The notes: a model not told the origin generated them from the sequence alone. DNA of 64,000 bases from Saprospiraceae bacterium (GCA_020629715.1 JAHDCU010000003.1:120879-184878), one strand, 5' to 3'. Shown: positions 53,753 through 62,736, counted from the first letter of the stretch. Program-made: numbers and translations.

Positions 53753-54757
53753 TTACCTTTTCGCAACCATCCCCAACACCTCTTCCGCAAAATCGTAAGT
53801 CTCTTGTTGAACAGTCTCCCAGTCTTCAGAAAATAGATCTCCAGCTATCACATGACGACCGACATCAGCAAATGCAACCTGCTCTTTTTTATCCTCTGGA
53901 GTACCTACCTGACTAAAAAACTCTCGCATCCTAGATACAGATACTACCATATCTTGATGATCCCGATCTTTGAAGTAATATCCCATGAATAGAGGTTGAG
54001 TCATTTTTTCAAAATGCTCTTCTGTCATCGTCTGCCTGATAAGTCCCATCATGGCAAAAATACCATCTGTATGATAGGTATCACTCCAGTATTGCGCCTG
54101 CTCAGGAGTATAATGCTCCTGTACCACATAATCGCCACCAGCGACTTGTTCCATCATTTTCTCACCCCACGGCCATAAAACCATATCCGCTTTAGGATCA
54201 TATACATCAATATTGGGAGAGTACATAATATTGGCTTTGATACGATCATCATATCCAGAAAGATATGCCGCATAGGTACTTCCTGTAGAGCATGACATCA
54301 CGATTACTTTCTCACCCAATATCTGACCAATCGCGATTGCTTCTTTTGCACTTTGGATTAGTTTTTCTGGCGTAAGCCCTTTCAACATATCCTTATCATC
54401 CCGACCATGGTCATGAATCCTTGAAAGGTATAAATTGCAACCATATCGTTTGGCAAAATTTTCATGTATAGGATCGCCCTCTTCCTGTGAAGAAGAGAAA
54501 CCGTGCAGATAGACCACACTATACTCGGTCTTTTGTCCAATACTATCTGCCCATACTATCCTTGCTTCATTATCCTCTTTTAGATTAGGAACATTTGATT
54601 CTTGCGAAGTAATTATAGAGTCAATGTCAGCGATGTTGTAGTCTAGCGTAATCGGAGTTGGATCTACTTTTTCAAATTCTACTCTAGGTCCACATAGAAA
54701 TACTATAAGTAGCACTAGTATGATTAAAAAGATTCCAGTTACGATTTTCTTGATCAT
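53753..54757 (-). CDS. Membrane-anchored alpha/beta hydrolase
   Basis: A 334-residue protein anchored by an N-terminal helix (IFLIILVLLIVFLCG). The hydrolase fold shows VVYLHGFSSSQEEGDP (oxyanion hole), the nucleophile elbow VMSCSTGSTYAA with Ser157 (the first Gly of GxSxG is Ser), and the His probably in VGRHVIAGD. It likely acts in the periplasm as an esterase or lipase. It starts 27 bases from the next alpha/beta hydrolase gene, in divergent orientation. Substrate unknown. Confidence 0.8.
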   Translation of the reverse strand: MIKKIVTGIFLIILVLLIVFLCGPRVEFEKVDPTPITLDYNIADIDSIITSQESNVPNLKEDNEARIVWADSIGQKTEYSVVYLHGFSSSQEEGDPIHENFAKRYGCNLYLSRIHDHGRDDKDMLKGLTPEKLIQSAKEAIAIGQILGEKVIVMSCSTGSTYAAYLSGYDDRIKANIMYSPNIDVYDPKADMVLWPWGEKMMEQVAGGDYVVQEHYTPEQAQYWSDTYHTDGIFAMMGLIRQTMTEEHFEKMTQPLFMGYYFKDRDHQDMVVSVSRMREFFSQVGTPEDKKEQVAFADVGRHVIAGDLFSEDWETVQQETYDFAEEVLGMVAKR

Positions 54758-54784
54758 TGACTTATCTATTTTGTAGCTTACGAC

Positions 54785-55717
54785 ATGTTGCGAAAAGTAT
54801 TAAAGATAACGGGGATTATCCTGATTACGTTGATTATCATGACAATAATCTTATTTATCATTGGCTATACTCCAGACATACCGATCGATCAATTAAAAGA
54901 AAAATATACCAACTCGGAATCTCAGTTTATTGCGATCGAGGATACTGAAATACACTATCGTCGTGAAGGCAAAGGTGAGCCAATCCTACTCATCCACGGC
55001 ACTGCTGCAAGCCTTCATACTTGGGATGGTTGGACTGATGAACTAAAAGACAGCTTTGAAATTATCAGACTAGATCTGCCTGCATTTGGTCTTACAGGAC
55101 CGCTTAAATCAAGAGATTATAGCATTGATAACTATATCCAAATCATTGATGAGTTCATGATAAAACTAGACCTTCGGTCATTCCATATTGCAGGAAATTC
55201 TCTTGGAGGGCGCATAGCTTGGAACTATGCTTGCACCTATCCTGAGAAGATCAAAAAAATGATCTTAATCGATGCCTCTGGATTTGACAATGGTGTCACT
55301 CCAGCAGTTATCAAAATGGGGAGATCGGACATATTATCGCCTATTTTCAAGAGTATAACTCCAAGGTGGTTTATCGAGAAAAACATGAAAGAAGTATATC
55401 ACGATGATCAAAAAATATCGGATCAACTCATAGATCGTTATCATCAACTTAGTCTGCGTCCAGGCAATAGGCAAGCCTTTATCGATCGTACAAGAGTCTC
55501 CTATCCAGATAAGACAACTTGCCTTCAATCTTTAAGAATACCTACGCTCATCATGTGGGGAAGATATGACTCTTGGGTTCCTCTCTCTGACGCTTACCGC
55601 TACCAAGATTTATTAGCTAATGATAGTCTGATCATATATGAATCTGGACATGTCCCCATGGAAGAAAATCCAATCACAACTGCTAAAGATGCTCTTAACT
55701 ACTTAAAATCTATCTAA
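54785..55717 (+). CDS. Membrane-anchored alpha/beta hydrolase
   Basis: A 310-residue protein with an N-terminal membrane helix (ITGIILITLIIMTIILFIIGY). The oxyanion segment is LLIHGTAASLHTWDGW and the nucleophile elbow is IAGNSLGGRIAWNY; the Asp and His follow in IPTLIMWGRYDSW and SGHVPMEENP. It resembles the haloperoxidase/hydrolase group (lipases, epoxide hydrolases), substrate unknown. It is the first gene of a plus-strand group with two flavin enzymes, and its stop is directly followed by the next start. Confidence 0.86.
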   Translation: MLRKVLKITGIILITLIIMTIILFIIGYTPDIPIDQLKEKYTNSESQFIAIEDTEIHYRREGKGEPILLIHGTAASLHTWDGWTDELKDSFEIIRLDLPAFGLTGPLKSRDYSIDNYIQIIDEFMIKLDLRSFHIAGNSLGGRIAWNYACTYPEKIKKMILIDASGFDNGVTPAVIKMGRSDILSPIFKSITPRWFIEKNMKEVYHDDQKISDQLIDRYHQLSLRPGNRQAFIDRTRVSYPDKTTCLQSLRIPTLIMWGRYDSWVPLSDAYRYQDLLANDSLIIYESGHVPMEENPITTAKDALNYLKSI

Positions 55718-56242
55718 ATGAACGTTTGTATCGTAAATGGAAGCTCTCGATTTAATGGAAATACTGGCATAATCACAGAACGAATAGCCTCGTCATTGAA
55801 TGGAGATGAGTTTCATCTTGCGAATTACAATATCGAAGCCTACCGATATGATCATCAATATCAACATCGAGATTTTTATGCACTAATGAGTGATTTGGTT
55901 TCCTATGATTTGATCATTTTGGCAACTCCAGTATACTGGTATGCCATGAGTGGTCTGATGAAAAACTTTCTGGATCGTATCACGGATTGTCTCAAAACTC
56001 ATAAAGAACTTGGAAGACAGTTACGTGGCAAATCTTTAGCCGCTGTAAGCTGTGGATCAGAATCAACAGAAGTACTAGGATATTTTGAGCCCTTCCGCTT
56101 AAGCGCTGACTATCTTGGCATGTATTACCTTGGCCATATACACAGTTGGATAGATAGTAGTGAACCATCTCATGAAGTCTCTCATTTAGTGACTACATTT
56201 TGTCATAAACTTAAAGATCAATATGATAAAAACGATAGATAA
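55718..56242 (+). CDS. NADPH-dependent FMN reductase-like protein
   Basis: A 174-residue flavodoxin-fold oxidoreductase. The flavin-phosphate loop is NGSSRFNGNT, and ILATPVYWYAMSGLMKNFLDRI is the second conserved segment. It belongs to the NAD(P)H-dependent FMN reductase/quinone reductase group. It directly follows the alpha/beta hydrolase gene and overlaps the next gene by 20 bases. The substrate is unknown; a role with the flavin reductase downstream is plausible. Confidence 0.85.
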   Translation: MNVCIVNGSSRFNGNTGIITERIASSLNGDEFHLANYNIEAYRYDHQYQHRDFYALMSDLVSYDLIILATPVYWYAMSGLMKNFLDRITDCLKTHKELGRQLRGKSLAAVSCGSESTEVLGYFEPFRLSADYLGMYYLGHIHSWIDSSEPSHEVSHLVTTFCHKLKDQYDKNDR

Positions 56243-56825
56243 AGAGACATTAGAAGCCATGGATAAACGGTATCGGATACGATTGATCAACAGTATTAAT
56301 GGATATAAAAGTGCTAATCTAATCGGTACATCAGATCGAGATGGAAATGAAAATTTAGCTCTGTTTAGTAGTGTCATCCACCTAGGTAGTAATCCCCCAC
56401 TCTTAGGATTTAAAATGAGACCACTGACTGTTACACGTCATACCTATGACAATGTAAAAGAAACAGGAGTATTCACCATCAATCATGTGCACAGAGACTG
56501 GATCGACAAAGCACATGCATGTGCTGGTAAGCAAGCTAAAGAGCTTTCAGAATTTAAAGATGTAGGGCTTACACCAGAGTACTCTCAAGGGCACAAAGCT
56601 CCGTATGTCAAAGAATCTATCATCAAGATAGGCCTACACTACGTCGAGGAGCACCTCATCAAAGCCAACGAAACCATTATAGTCGTTGGGCAAATAGATG
56701 AAATTATTATGAATACAAAGCTGATTGATGAAAACGGAGACATTGACTTTGAATCAGCAGGTGGAGTAACGATTACAGGGTTGAATCATTATTGGAGGGG
56801 CATTAAAGTATTATCTAGAAATTAA
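56223..56825 (+). CDS. Flavin reductase-like protein
   Basis: A 200-residue split-barrel flavin-binding protein. The conserved FMN-site segments are GYKSANLIGTSDRDGNENLA, FSSVIHLGSNPPLLGFKMRP and ETGVFTINHVH. It starts 20 bases inside the previous gene, which encodes an FMN reductase, so the two are cotranslated. The family reduces FMN or FAD, or uses flavin to make other redox products; the actual partner is unknown. It ends the plus-strand four-gene group. Confidence 0.87.
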   Translation: MIKTIDKETLEAMDKRYRIRLINSINGYKSANLIGTSDRDGNENLALFSSVIHLGSNPPLLGFKMRPLTVTRHTYDNVKETGVFTINHVHRDWIDKAHACAGKQAKELSEFKDVGLTPEYSQGHKAPYVKESIIKIGLHYVEEHLIKANETIIVVGQIDEIIMNTKLIDENGDIDFESAGGVTITGLNHYWRGIKVLSRN

Positions 56826-56838
56826 AGCTGAAAGAGTC

Positions 56839-56876
56839 TTGACTTTCCATGAATATTCATTATATATTCATGGAAA
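56839..56876 (+). promoter_or_regulatory. MazEF promoter and operator palindrome
   Basis: The arms TTTCCATGAATAT (56844-56856) and ATATTCATGGAAA (56864-56876) are a perfect 13-base inverted repeat with a seven-base spacer. It covers the spacer and -10 of a sigma-70-like promoter: TTGACT at 56839-56844 and TATATT at 56863-56868, 18 bases apart. The layout fits autorepression by MazE or MazEF and is unlike the TAnnTTTG promoters seen elsewhere in this window. Confidence 0.7.
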
Positions 56877-56884
56877 CTTTATGT

Positions 56885-57121
56885 ATGAAACTAACCGTAA
56901 ACAAGTGGGGTCATAGCCTTGGAATCAGAATACCAAGTCATATTGCAAAAAAGTCCAATATGAAAGATGGCTCTACTGTTGAAATTATTGAGCATAAAGA
57001 AGGGATTTTATTAAAGCCAGTGGAAGAAAAATTATCACTTGAGGATATTTTACTTTCTATTCCGGATGACTACAATGATGACTCTCTATTTGACGAGATT
57101 ACAAGTACTGAAGAATGGTAA
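56885..57121 (+). CDS. mazE: MazE-like antitoxin
   Basis: A 78-residue antitoxin with an AbrB/MazE-type N-terminus, KLTVNKWGHSLGIRIPSHIA, that binds DNA as a swapped dimer. The acidic C-terminus (LSIPDDYNDDSLFDEITS) would cover the toxin. The ATG at 56885 is right: it follows the operator and a GGAA motif, while the open frame further up to 56849 reaches into the operator. It overlaps mazF by seven bases, so the two are coupled. Together they form a type II toxin-antitoxin module. Confidence 0.92.
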   Translation: MKLTVNKWGHSLGIRIPSHIAKKSNMKDGSTVEIIEHKEGILLKPVEEKLSLEDILLSIPDDYNDDSLFDEITSTEEW

Positions 57122-57462
57122 ATAATTACGTACCCGATCAAACTGATATTATTTATCTTGACTTGAATCCTCAGAAAGGTTCTGAAATGGCAAAACAAAG
57201 ACCATGTCTAGTGCTCTCTAAAAAGGAATTAAATAAAAAACTGGGAAGAGTGATTATCATACCTATAACTAGCAGACCCCCTCGAATCAAAACTCATATA
57301 TCTTTACCTGATAATCTTCAGAATATAAAAGGTACGCTAATTATTGATCAAATAAAAAGTCTCGACTTTAGGAGAAGGAATGCCAAAAAGATAGATTATT
57401 TAAACGATAGAAAAATATATTCTCAAATATTAGAAATCTTGAATGCTTTAATTAGGCTTTAG
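57115..57462 (+). CDS. mazF: MazF/PemK-like toxin
   Basis: A 115-residue endoribonuclease toxin of the MazF/PemK family. The core is DIIYLDLNPQKGSEMAKQRP, CLVLSKKELNKK and VIIIPITSRPP, followed by LIIDQIKSLDFRR; the Arg of KQRP and the ITSRP Ser/Thr are the usual active-site region. Cleavage specificity cannot be predicted. It overlaps mazE by seven bases. The module sits between chromosomal genes without other mobile markers. Confidence 0.92.
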   Translation: MVNNYVPDQTDIIYLDLNPQKGSEMAKQRPCLVLSKKELNKKLGRVIIIPITSRPPRIKTHISLPDNLQNIKGTLIIDQIKSLDFRRRNAKKIDYLNDRKIYSQILEILNALIRL

Positions 57463-57570
57463 TATAAGACCATAATTAAATTTTTGAAAAAATTAACTCT
57501 GAGTATAGTTTCAACATTCTCTAAGAAATACAGTTTCTTTGTGATCTGATAATAAAGAACCAATAATAAC

Positions 57571-58518
57571 ATGACTAAGATATTGATCAACGATGGCATC
57601 CACCCTACTGGGCTGAAAATGATGCAAGATGCAGGATTTGATGTAAGCACAACTAAAATCCCTCAAGAAGAGCTATCTGCTAAACTACCAGAGTATCATG
57701 CCATCTGTGTACGATCAGCAACCAAAGTAAGACAAGACCTAATCGATCAATGCCCCAATCTGAAAGTTATTGCTCGTGGAGGTGTAGGATTGGATAATAT
57801 TGATGTAGATTATGCCAAATCTAAAGGTCTCCAAGTATACAATACACCAGCTGCATCTTCAAGATCAGTTGCAGAGTTGGCGATAGGTCATATGCTCAAT
57901 CTAGCGAGATTCGTATATAAGTCCAACCGATCTATGCCTAGTGAAGGAGGCTCTGATTTTAAAGCGTTGAAGAAGTCTTTTTCAAAAGGATTCGAAGTGG
58001 CAGGTAAGACGCTTGGAGTAATCGGTGGTGGTCGAATAGGAAGAGAAACTGCCAAACTTGGTCTAGGTATGGGTATGAATGTCATGGTTGTAGATCCATT
58101 TGTAGAAAGTGTAGACTTAAGCTTCACAGTTGCAGGAGAGCAACTCAATATCAATCAAAAAACTGTAAGCATGAATGATATGCTTGCGGCAGCAGACGTC
58201 ATTACACTGCACGTACCTTTTACTGGCGAGGCAGTGCTTGGCGATGCACAATTTGCGATGATGAAAGATGGAGTTGTTCTTGTCAATGCTGCCAGAGGAG
58301 GTACCGTAGATGAAGATGCATTGCTCAAAGCGCTAGACAGTAATAAAGTCGCTGCTGCTGGACTAGACGTATTTATCAATGAACCTCATCCAAGAGAAGA
58401 TATTTTGAGTCATCCAAGGATATCGCTTACACCACATATTGGTGCAAGCACAGGTGAGGCCCAAGAAAAAATAGGTATCGAACTAGCAGAACAAATCATT
58501 GCTTATTTTAAGAAGTAA
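57571..58518 (+). CDS. serA: D-2-hydroxyacid dehydrogenase, SerA-like
   Basis: A 315-residue NAD-dependent dehydrogenase, probably D-3-phosphoglycerate dehydrogenase, first step of serine synthesis. The substrate domain has VRSATKVRQDLI and RGGVGLDNIDV; the NAD loop is GVIGGGRIGRETAKLG; the catalytic Arg, Glu and His are in NAARGGTVDE, GLDVFINEP and TPHIGASTGEA. It lacks the ACT domain of E. coli SerA, as do many bacterial forms. No serC or serB is in the window, so substrate remains inferred. Confidence 0.88.
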   Translation: MTKILINDGIHPTGLKMMQDAGFDVSTTKIPQEELSAKLPEYHAICVRSATKVRQDLIDQCPNLKVIARGGVGLDNIDVDYAKSKGLQVYNTPAASSRSVAELAIGHMLNLARFVYKSNRSMPSEGGSDFKALKKSFSKGFEVAGKTLGVIGGGRIGRETAKLGLGMGMNVMVVDPFVESVDLSFTVAGEQLNINQKTVSMNDMLAAADVITLHVPFTGEAVLGDAQFAMMKDGVVLVNAARGGTVDEDALLKALDSNKVAAAGLDVFINEPHPREDILSHPRISLTPHIGASTGEAQEKIGIELAEQIIAYFKK

Positions 58519-58541
58519 AAAGTAGATTTAAAAAATATTGA

Positions 58542-58580
58542 AAAGGTCAATGAGCAATCTTGCTGATTGACCTTTCTTTA
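58542..58580 (+). terminator. Rho-independent terminator after serA
   Basis: AAAGGTCAAT (58542-58551) pairs perfectly with ATTGACCTTT (58566-58575), with an inner AGCA-TGCT helix, followed by TTCTTTA-type tail. It sits 23 bases after the serA-like stop. Confidence 0.75.
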
Positions 58581-58594
58581 TAATACTTACAGTG

Positions 58595-58602
58595 TATCTT
58601 TG
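58595..58602 (+). promoter_or_regulatory. Candidate -7 box for tatC
   Basis: TATCTTTG matches TAnnTTTG, 20 bases before the tatC ATG and directly after the terminator. The nearest TTG upstream is 25 bases away, slightly too far. Confidence 0.4.
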
Positions 58603-58622
58603 CTAGGTAGGAACTCAGGTAT

Positions 58623-59423
58623 ATGCTAAAAATTGGTAAAAAAGGACAAGCACGTGAAGAAGGTGAAATGAGCTTTCTTGATCACCTTGAAGAACTTAGG
58701 TGGCGAATCATCAAAGCATTTAGTGCCATTCTATTATTTGCCATTCTGGGCATGATCTTCAAAACCTTCCTTTTTGATAATATTATATATGCTCCTGTGA
58801 AAGATTGGTTTCCGACCTATCGTCTATTTCCAATGCTAGAGCGAGCGGATTTCAATTTTGTACAAATAGAAACGGGTGAAGCCTTTTTTACGCATATCAA
58901 AGTTTCCTTTTTCCTTGGTCTGATCGTTGCCTTCCCCTTTGTATTCAATCAATTTTGGCAATTTATCAAGCCAGGACTCTATGAAAAAGAACGTAAAGCA
59001 GCACGAGGAACTGTCGTCGTATGTTCCTTTCTATTTGTAATTGGCGTATTGTTTGGATACTACATTATTGCGCCATTTGGATATGCTTGGTTACTGAATT
59101 ATGATATAGGTGTTGAGGTTACCAACTCTACCTCGATTGCCAGTTTTGTGAATTATCTTACGATGTTTACCATCCCTACGGGTCTTGCCTTTGAATTACC
59201 TGTAGTAGTATACTTCTTAGCACGTATCGGTTTGATCACCGCAGCAGGTATGAAGAAGTTTAGAAAGCACTCGATCATTGCCATTCTGGTATTAGCTGCA
59301 TTGATTACTCCTCCAGATGTGGTAACTCAATTTTTGATTGGTATACCGATCTACATCCTATACGAGCTCAGTATAGGTATAGCCGCTAGAGCACAGAAAC
59401 AATATGAGAAAGACTTAAGCTGA
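58623..59423 (+). CDS. tatC: Sec-independent translocase subunit TatC
   Basis: A 266-residue inner-membrane protein, the twin-arginine signal receptor of the Tat pathway for folded proteins. EMSFLDHLEELRWRIIKAF is the conserved N-terminal segment that contacts the signal, followed by six helices, including FPFVFNQFWQFIKPGLYEKER and the conserved helix-loop ALITPPDVVTQFLIGIPIYILYEL. The start at 58623 fits. tatA/B genes are not in the window. A gene for a small membrane protein follows one base later. Confidence 0.95.
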   Translation: MLKIGKKGQAREEGEMSFLDHLEELRWRIIKAFSAILLFAILGMIFKTFLFDNIIYAPVKDWFPTYRLFPMLERADFNFVQIETGEAFFTHIKVSFFLGLIVAFPFVFNQFWQFIKPGLYEKERKAARGTVVVCSFLFVIGVLFGYYIIAPFGYAWLLNYDIGVEVTNSTSIASFVNYLTMFTIPTGLAFELPVVVYFLARIGLITAAGMKKFRKHSIIAILVLAALITPPDVVTQFLIGIPIYILYELSIGIAARAQKQYEKDLS

Positions 59424-59424
59424 T

Positions 59425-59913
59425 ATGACAAGACTATCCAGTAATACTACCCTATTCCTAAAAATATTCCTTCCAACTTTCTGGATTTCTTTTTTTACGC
59501 TGGTAACTCTCGTTGTATTCTTCTTTACCCCAGATGATGTGCCCTTATTTCAAAACTGGTTTTTTAGATCTTGGTACCTCTTTATATACATAAGCTTTCT
59601 ACTATTATTCTATTTCACCTTTATGCGAATACAGCGGGTAGAATTTAATGGTGAAGTTTTTCTAGTATCCAATTATCTCAAGACATACAACTGTTCCATA
59701 CACGATATAGAAAAGCTTGTATTACGAAACTATTTTATTTTCAGAACAGGAAATCTAGTTTTTCATAAAAAAACCAAACTCGGTAAGAAAGTCAAATTTA
59801 TATTGTCCAAAGCCATGTTTAGGGAGGCTCTCAATAGATATCCTCAACTACTAGAAATCATAGATGACCAAGGCAATGTTATCGAGGATTTAAAGTCACG
59901 ACCGGACAAATAA
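59425..59913 (+). CDS. Small membrane protein after tatC
   Basis: A 162-residue protein with two hydrophobic segments near the N-terminus (IFLPTFWISFFTLVTLVVFFF and WYLFIYISFLLLFYFTFM) and a soluble C-terminal part (about 70-155) with alternating strands (VEFNGEVFLVSNYLK) that look PH-like. No family is recognised. It begins one base after the tatC stop, so it is cotranscribed. Its 3' end overlaps the end of porX by 35 bases on the other strand. Confidence 0.65.
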   Translation: MTRLSSNTTLFLKIFLPTFWISFFTLVTLVVFFFTPDDVPLFQNWFFRSWYLFIYISFLLLFYFTFMRIQRVEFNGEVFLVSNYLKTYNCSIHDIEKLVLRNYFIFRTGNLVFHKKTKLGKKVKFILSKAMFREALNRYPQLLEIIDDQGNVIEDLKSRPDK

Positions 59914-61435
59914 TCTCTTCTAGGCTTACACCGCCATGCTGAAACGTATCTCGATAATATCTATTAAAATGATTGTAGTTATTTGGATATAAAAAGTATT
60001 TGTCTTCTGTCGCGAATATAAAACTAGAACTCACATTTGGTTTCGGAAGGCCTACTTTGAATGGATCTCTCACCTCCAAAACATCTTTTTTATTGTATTG
60101 AAGATTTCGTCCAACCTTATATCTGAGGTTAGTCGTTGTCTCTCTATCACCGACTACTTTGCTTGGAGATTTTACACGTATCGTCCCATGATCTGTAGTG
60201 ATAAATAGCTTAACATTACGATCTGCTAGCCTCTGTAGTGCCGTCCAAAGTGGACTATTCAGAAACCATGACCTGGTCAGTGATCGGTATGCTTTTTCAT
60301 CACCAGCTAGCTCTTTGAGCACTTCCATCTCCGTACGTGCATGCGAAAGCATATCTATGAAATTATATACGATGACATTGAAGTCATTTTGTGTCATATT
60401 GATGATCTGACTATCGAGATTCTTAGCGTTTTGAACATTCGTAATTTTTGTATAACTCCATTTAAATTCTTTCCGAATACTACGCTTGATCTGCTCACCC
60501 AAGAAAAACTCTTCGTTCATGTTTTTACCGCCCTCTTGATTGTCGTTTAGCCATTTTTCACCAAATGCTTTTTGGATATCAGCGGGCAGCATTCCTGCGA
60601 ATATGGCATTACGGCTATACTGCGTTGCCGTGGGCAATATACTGTAGAAATAGTCTTCTTGCTCCACTCTAAATAATTCTGATATGATCGGTTCTATCAC
60701 TTTCCACTGATCATATCTGAGATTATCCAATAAAATCATGAAGTTACTTGCATCACTATCGAGTTTTGAGAAAATTTTTGAGCGCATAAGATTGTGCGAC
60801 ATCGTAGGAGCCGACCCATCTCGGTCCTGTATCCACTGCTCGTAGTTTTTAGTAACAAATTTTGAAAACTCCGCATTCGCTTCCGTTTTTTGCATAGATA
60901 GTATTTCATCCATTTCAGTGCCTGACTCATCTAGCTTAAGCTCCCAGCCCACTATCTTTTTATAAATATCTACCCATTCTCCAAGATTTAGACCGCTGCT
61001 GATATCCATGAGTATTTGCCTAAACTCTTGTTGATAATCGGATGCAGTTTTCTCACTTACTAATCTCTTATTATCAATTAATTTTTTCAGCGTAAGCAAT
61101 ATCTGATTAGGATTTACAGGTTTGATGAGATAATCGTCGATCTGCGAGCCTATGGCTTCTTCCATGAGATTCTCTTCCTCATTTTTGGTAATCATAACTA
61201 TAGGTACATGAGCGTTGAGTTCCTTTATTTTCACTAACGTTTCTAGACCAGTAAGTCCTGGCATGCTTTCATCGAGAAATACTACATCGATCTCTCTATC
61301 CTCCGCAAAAAGCTCTAATGCATCGTGACCATTAGTAACGGTAACTACTTCATATCCCTTTTTCTCCAAAAAGAAAAGTTGTGGTTTGAGTAAATCAATT
61401 TCATCATCTGCCCAAAGGATCTTTATTTTGCTCAT
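59879..61435 (-). CDS. porX: PorX-like response regulator with PglZ domain
   Basis: A 518-residue two-domain regulator. Residues 1-120 are a receiver domain (ILWADDEIDLLKPQ, Asp55 in VVFLDESMPG, Thr84 region MITK, Lys103 region LIKP). Residues about 200-515 are a PglZ/alkaline-phosphatase-superfamily domain with FMILLDNLRYDQWK and FITTDHGTIRV, which in PorX bind zinc. Known PorX proteins control T9SS gene expression and act on cyclic oligonucleotides. The presence of T9SS cargo genes in the same window fits. It overlaps the small membrane protein gene at its 3' end, with no porY partner seen nearby. Confidence 0.93.
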   Translation of the reverse strand: MSKIKILWADDEIDLLKPQLFFLEKKGYEVVTVTNGHDALELFAEDREIDVVFLDESMPGLTGLETLVKIKELNAHVPIVMITKNEEENLMEEAIGSQIDDYLIKPVNPNQILLTLKKLIDNKRLVSEKTASDYQQEFRQILMDISSGLNLGEWVDIYKKIVGWELKLDESGTEMDEILSMQKTEANAEFSKFVTKNYEQWIQDRDGSAPTMSHNLMRSKIFSKLDSDASNFMILLDNLRYDQWKVIEPIISELFRVEQEDYFYSILPTATQYSRNAIFAGMLPADIQKAFGEKWLNDNQEGGKNMNEEFFLGEQIKRSIRKEFKWSYTKITNVQNAKNLDSQIINMTQNDFNVIVYNFIDMLSHARTEMEVLKELAGDEKAYRSLTRSWFLNSPLWTALQRLADRNVKLFITTDHGTIRVKSPSKVVGDRETTTNLRYKVGRNLQYNKKDVLEVRDPFKVGLPKPNVSSSFIFATEDKYFLYPNNYNHFNRYYRDTFQHGGVSLEEIICPVVTLNPR

Positions 61436-61466
61436 GCTGATATTTTAATGCTGGTTTTTAAAATGA

Positions 61467-61474
61467 TACTTTTG
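61467..61474 (+). promoter_or_regulatory. Candidate -7 box for the HD gene
   Basis: TACTTTTG matches TAnnTTTG and lies within a GATAC-TTTT-GTATC inverted repeat between the divergent porX and HD genes. No -33 TTG at the usual distance was found. Confidence 0.3.
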
Positions 61475-61530
61475 TATCTAATGGTTAAGGGTGGTATAAA
61501 CGACTCTCGATCTCAAGATATTACCATTAT

Positions 61531-62733
61531 ATGGGTAAAAAGAAAATATTTAATGATCCGCTCTATGGATTGATCCAATTTCCTTTCGATATTGTCTATA
61601 AGATTATAGAACATCCATACTTTCAAAGACTTCGTCGTATAGGTCAAATGGGCCTAGCTCATTATGTGTATCCAGGGGCAACTCATACAAGATTTCAACA
61701 TACATTAGGTGCCACTCATTTAATGAATAGAGCAATTACTACATTGCGAGGCAAAGGTGTGGAGATCAGCGAGGCAGAACATCGAGCAGTGAATATTGCA
61801 ATATTAATGCATGATATAGGTCATGGCCCCTTTAGTCATGCACTGGAAGGAGTGCTACTACCCTTACATCACGAAATCTTATCATTAAAATTTATTGATT
61901 ACTTCGAAAGTAACTACTCAGAGGACTTTAGTCTGACTAAGGCGATATTTGAAAACAAGTATGAAAGACAATTTTTACATCAACTCGTATCATCGCAACT
62001 GGATGTAGACCGCATGGACTATCTCAATCGAGATAGTTTCTATACAGGAGTAATAGAAGGTAAGATAGGATATGATAGAATTTTATCCATGCTCAATGTA
62101 GTAGATGGAAAACTAGTCATTGAACAGAAGGGCATCTATTCAGTAGAAAAGTTTCTGATTTCTAGATACACGATGTACTGGCAGGTCTATCTGCACAAGA
62201 CAGCCGTTGCATCCGAGCAAATGCTAAAATTGCTAATAACAGAGGTAAAGAAAGATCTCAAAAAAGGTAGTAATATACCATTACCAGCTTCACTGCTTAC
62301 TTTATTATCGATACAAGATGAATCTCTTTTTGAGAACACGGATACCCTTGAACAATTCGGCATGATTGATGATTATGATCTATGGGCACTCATAAAAAGG
62401 TACACCGCTCATGAAGACAAAATCATTAGGTATATCGCGAATGGATTGCTAAATAGGCGAATTTTTGAAACAACGGAAAGTAATGCCGTTGTATTATGTG
62501 ACTTTGAAGAAAATATTCGTCAGAAAGTCGCATATCATCTTGAAGTAGATGATGTGACTGCGCAAAAGTTGATTGTTACTCATAAGGAATCTAAAGGCAT
62601 TTATAACGAAAAGACCGGCAAAATTCTTATATTAACAAAGGACGGAACGGTAGCCAACTTTGAGGATATTACAGACTTTAACTTTTATTCACACTTCCAT
62701 AAGAAGGAATTTCTGTGTTATCCGAGACTATAA
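61531..62733 (+). CDS. HD domain phosphohydrolase
   Basis: A 400-residue metal-dependent hydrolase. The N-terminus FNDPLYGLIQFPFDIVYKII and FQRLRRIGQMGLAHYVYPGATHTRFQHTLG, with MHDIGHGPFSHALEG as the HD motif and SSQLDVDRMDYLNRDSF following, is the dGTPase/SAMHD1-like (HDc) arrangement seen in bacterial dNTP triphosphohydrolase-like proteins. The length and motif order are normal. Activity on dNTPs is likely but not proven. It is divergent from porX. Confidence 0.88.
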   Translation: MGKKKIFNDPLYGLIQFPFDIVYKIIEHPYFQRLRRIGQMGLAHYVYPGATHTRFQHTLGATHLMNRAITTLRGKGVEISEAEHRAVNIAILMHDIGHGPFSHALEGVLLPLHHEILSLKFIDYFESNYSEDFSLTKAIFENKYERQFLHQLVSSQLDVDRMDYLNRDSFYTGVIEGKIGYDRILSMLNVVDGKLVIEQKGIYSVEKFLISRYTMYWQVYLHKTAVASEQMLKLLITEVKKDLKKGSNIPLPASLLTLLSIQDESLFENTDTLEQFGMIDDYDLWALIKRYTAHEDKIIRYIANGLLNRRIFETTESNAVVLCDFEENIRQKVAYHLEVDDVTAQKLIVTHKESKGIYNEKTGKILILTKDGTVANFEDITDFNFYSHFHKKEFLCYPRL

Positions 62734-62736
62734 CGC

